From assembly GCF_003987655.1 (NCBI RefSeq), contig NZ_NGKC01000002.1, positions 1 to 64,000 of the forward strand: a DNA stretch of 64,000 nucleotides. Reading direction: 5' to 3'. Numbering within the stretch: the first letter of the stretch is position 1; every line of letters begins with the position of its first letter. Positions 62,593 through 64,000 of the stretch are shown here, in pieces. The translations under genes were made by a program, and so were the position numbers. A model generated the notes under the pieces. The model made no database searches, was not told the DNA's origin, and saw only the letters and a program-made list of their open reading frames with translations. The stretch comes from Vagococcus acidifermentans (GTDB taxonomy: Bacteria > Bacillota > Bacilli > Lactobacillales > Vagococcaceae).

Positions 62593-63381
62593 CTATAAAG
62601 ATAGTTTCTTTTTGAATTGATTGACCAGCAGTTCAAAGGTCACCATTGTTGTAAAGATAGTTAAAATAATGATGGAAATCCGGCCGTAATTATAACTGCC
62701 GATGGCCTTTGTCAGTAAAGTACCGATACCGCCAGCGCCGACCATACCCAATGAAATGGATTCTGCCACATTGCTTTCCAGACGGATAGCAATCCATGTC
62801 AGAAACAGGCTGGAAACATAAGGCAGTACGCCTTCAAAGATCAGCTGGAACCAGTTGCTGCCCACAGCCTGCATCGTTTCGAGTATTGCCGGCGAGACGT
62901 CTTCAATACTACTGATAAATGATTTTGTCAAATAGCCGACAGTCGGAAAAATCAGTCCGATGACACCGGCAATCGGCCCGAAACCAAGACTTGCCACGAT
63001 CATCAAAATCCAGACCAACGAAGGGATTGCCCGGAGGATCGAGACGAATACTTTGATGACGATTGAGACAAGAGGCACGGGGGCAATGTTGGCAGCTCCC
63101 AGACAAGCTAAAACGAAAGAGACTGCCGTCCCAAAGGCAAGCGAGGCCAGCGCGATGCTGATTGACAGAAAAAGTTCTGTTGCGATTTCGCCAAAATCCG
63201 TCATGTCGAGGGTCAAAAAATGGCGGCCGATGTCGGAAATCGTGTGCAAGCGTGCGAAAAAGGTCAAAAAATCAAGCTCAAGCTGTGCGGCGCTGAAGCT
63301 GAACACTCCTGCAATTAACAAGACCGCACTTATTATGGTGATTTTTTCAGCACGAGGAGTTAAAGGAATTGTCTGTTTCAT
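62593..63381 (-). CDS. phnE: Phosphonate-type ABC transporter permease (PhnE)
   Basis: A 262-residue permease with about six membrane helices and the binding-protein-dependent transport signature around EAMQAVGSNWFQLIFEGVLP, plus the late GMVGAGGIGTLL shared by PhnE proteins. It probably imports phosphonates or related anions with an ATPase and a binding protein encoded beyond the right edge. It is the second of two tandem permeases. Confidence 0.88.
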   Translation of the reverse strand: MKQTIPLTPRAEKITIISAVLLIAGVFSFSAAQLELDFLTFFARLHTISDIGRHFLTLDMTDFGEIATELFLSISIALASLAFGTAVSFVLACLGAANIAPVPLVSIVIKVFVSILRAIPSLVWILMIVASLGFGPIAGVIGLIFPTVGYLTKSFISSIEDVSPAILETMQAVGSNWFQLIFEGVLPYVSSLFLTWIAIRLESNVAESISLGMVGAGGIGTLLTKAIGSYNYGRISIIILTIFTTMVTFELLVNQFKKKLSL

Positions 63382-63390
63382 AAGCTGCTC

Positions 63391-64000
63391 CTAAAGAATA
63401 ATTTTTCTGACTTTATTGACACATAATTCTGTCAGTAAAACCAAGATGACGAGTGTGATAATCAGTGACATGGCTTCACGGTATTTAAACAGCCGGATAT
63501 TCGTCTGAATGAGAATCCCGACACCGCCGGCACCGACCATCCCGAGAATGGCAGAGGCACGGATATTGATTTCAAACGAAAACAATGTCCAGTTAATCCA
63601 GGCCGGGAAGAATTCAGGAATCAGACCGTGCACGATGAGCTGTGTTCTGGACGCACCGACTGCCCGCAACGCCTCCAGTTTGGAACCGGCGATAGCGTTC
63701 ATTTCTTCGGCATACGAGCGGGTCAAAAAACCGAAAGTCGCTAAAATCAGTGCCAGAATCCCCACGAGACTGCCAATCCCGAAAATATAAACGAGCAGGG
63801 ATGCCCAAACAAGTACCGGAATATTTCGAATCAGCGAGACAATCAGCCGGACCGCTAATCTGACAGGCATAACCGGGTTGATGGCTTCAGCCATCAACAA
63901 GCCGAAGATGACTGAAATGACTGCCGATAGACAAGTCGCCACTACGGCAAAAAACAGTGTTTCGAGTATCAGCGGGACATAGCTGGCAAACTGGCGGAAA
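63391..64000 (-). CDS. phnE: Phosphonate-type ABC transporter permease (PhnE), 5' end outside window
   Basis: At least 202 codons of a second PhnE-type permease. The frame stays open to the window edge, so the true start lies beyond 64000; the GTG near 63942 is internal. The same signatures occur: EALRAVGASRTQLIVHGLIP and GMVGAGGVGILI. It ends nine bases before the next permease start, so the two are co-transcribed and likely form a heterodimeric channel. Confidence 0.87.
   Translation of the reverse strand, partial: FRQFASYVPLILETLFFAVVATCLSAVISVIFGLLMAEAINPVMPVRLAVRLIVSLIRNIPVLVWASLLVYIFGIGSLVGILALILATFGFLTRSYAEEMNAIAGSKLEALRAVGASRTQLIVHGLIPEFFPAWINWTLFSFEINIRASAILGMVGAGGVGILIQTNIRLFKYREAMSLIITLVILVLLTELCVNKVRKIIL

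Noticed and set aside
1-64000. CRISPR array, prophage or integrative element
   Set aside because: No regularly spaced direct repeats, integrase, capsid or conjugation genes were found; gene order in most of the window is conserved core.

Overview
This 64 kb window is chromosomal DNA of a low-to-mid GC Gram-positive bacterium, most likely Lactobacillales near the Enterococcaceae/Carnobacteriaceae. The grounds are AGGAGG-type ribosome binding sites, TTGACA/TATAAT promoters with many extended -10 boxes, CcpA cre sites, a LexA box of Bacillus type, and Bacillus-like gene order (ylaN-ftsW-pycA-ylbC-ylbF-ylbG-rsmD-coaD-ylbL, comEA-comEB-comEC-holA-rpsT). The genus cannot be named from the sequence alone. 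No prophage, CRISPR array or intact insertion sequence is visible. Three tandem hairpins at the extreme left look like the end of an IS200/IS605-type element whose body lies outside the window.

Layout. 0.2-7 kb: acyltransferase, mltG, greA, the cell-envelope stress operon liaFSR with a candidate LiaR site, a KtrA-type potassium gate and a HesB-like protein. 7-10 kb: DUF1189 membrane protein, sodA, and a DapF-like protein lacking both catalytic cysteines. 9.9-25.5 kb: conserved core (ylaN, ftsW, pycA, ylb genes, rsmD, coaD, a Lon-like PDZ protease), a divergent ECF sigma factor with a PH-like membrane partner, the DNA-uptake operon comEABC, holA and rpsT. 25.6-34 kb: DUF1836/DegV, Pit phosphate transporter with its DUF47 partner, a P1B-4 metal ATPase under PerR/Fur-like boxes, uppP, a PTS EIIA, an MBL hydrolase and a MerR-TipAS regulator. 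34-36 kb: small genes and a tRNA-Pro.

36.9-41 kb: a threonine catabolic cluster (kbl, tdh, amino-acid permease) behind a cre-overlapped promoter, then a gene-free 300-base stretch with its own promoter, multi-branched folding potential and two terminators. That stretch is the best candidate here for an undescribed structured RNA. 41-47.5 kb: Fur-boxed nrdI with an upstream leader ORF, an SOS-regulated Y-family polymerase, and an AraC regulator divergent from an old-yellow-enzyme/enoate reductase. 47.6-51.4 kb: a BmrCD/LmrCD-like heterodimeric multidrug ABC exporter preceded by an attenuator-like terminator. 51.8-61 kb: three small redox/VOC genes, an AraC-GH39-like regulator and two GH3 beta-glucosidases, one membrane-anchored with reversed domain order. 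61-64 kb: LURP-one-related protein, a tyrosine-phosphatase-family protein and two PhnE-type permeases, the last running off the right edge.

Themes: envelope stress and antibiotic response (LiaFSR, UppP, ABC exporter, TipAS), iron/oxidative stress control (SodA, YlaN, P1B-4 ATPase, NrdI), carbon-catabolite-controlled use of threonine and beta-glucosides, and natural competence.
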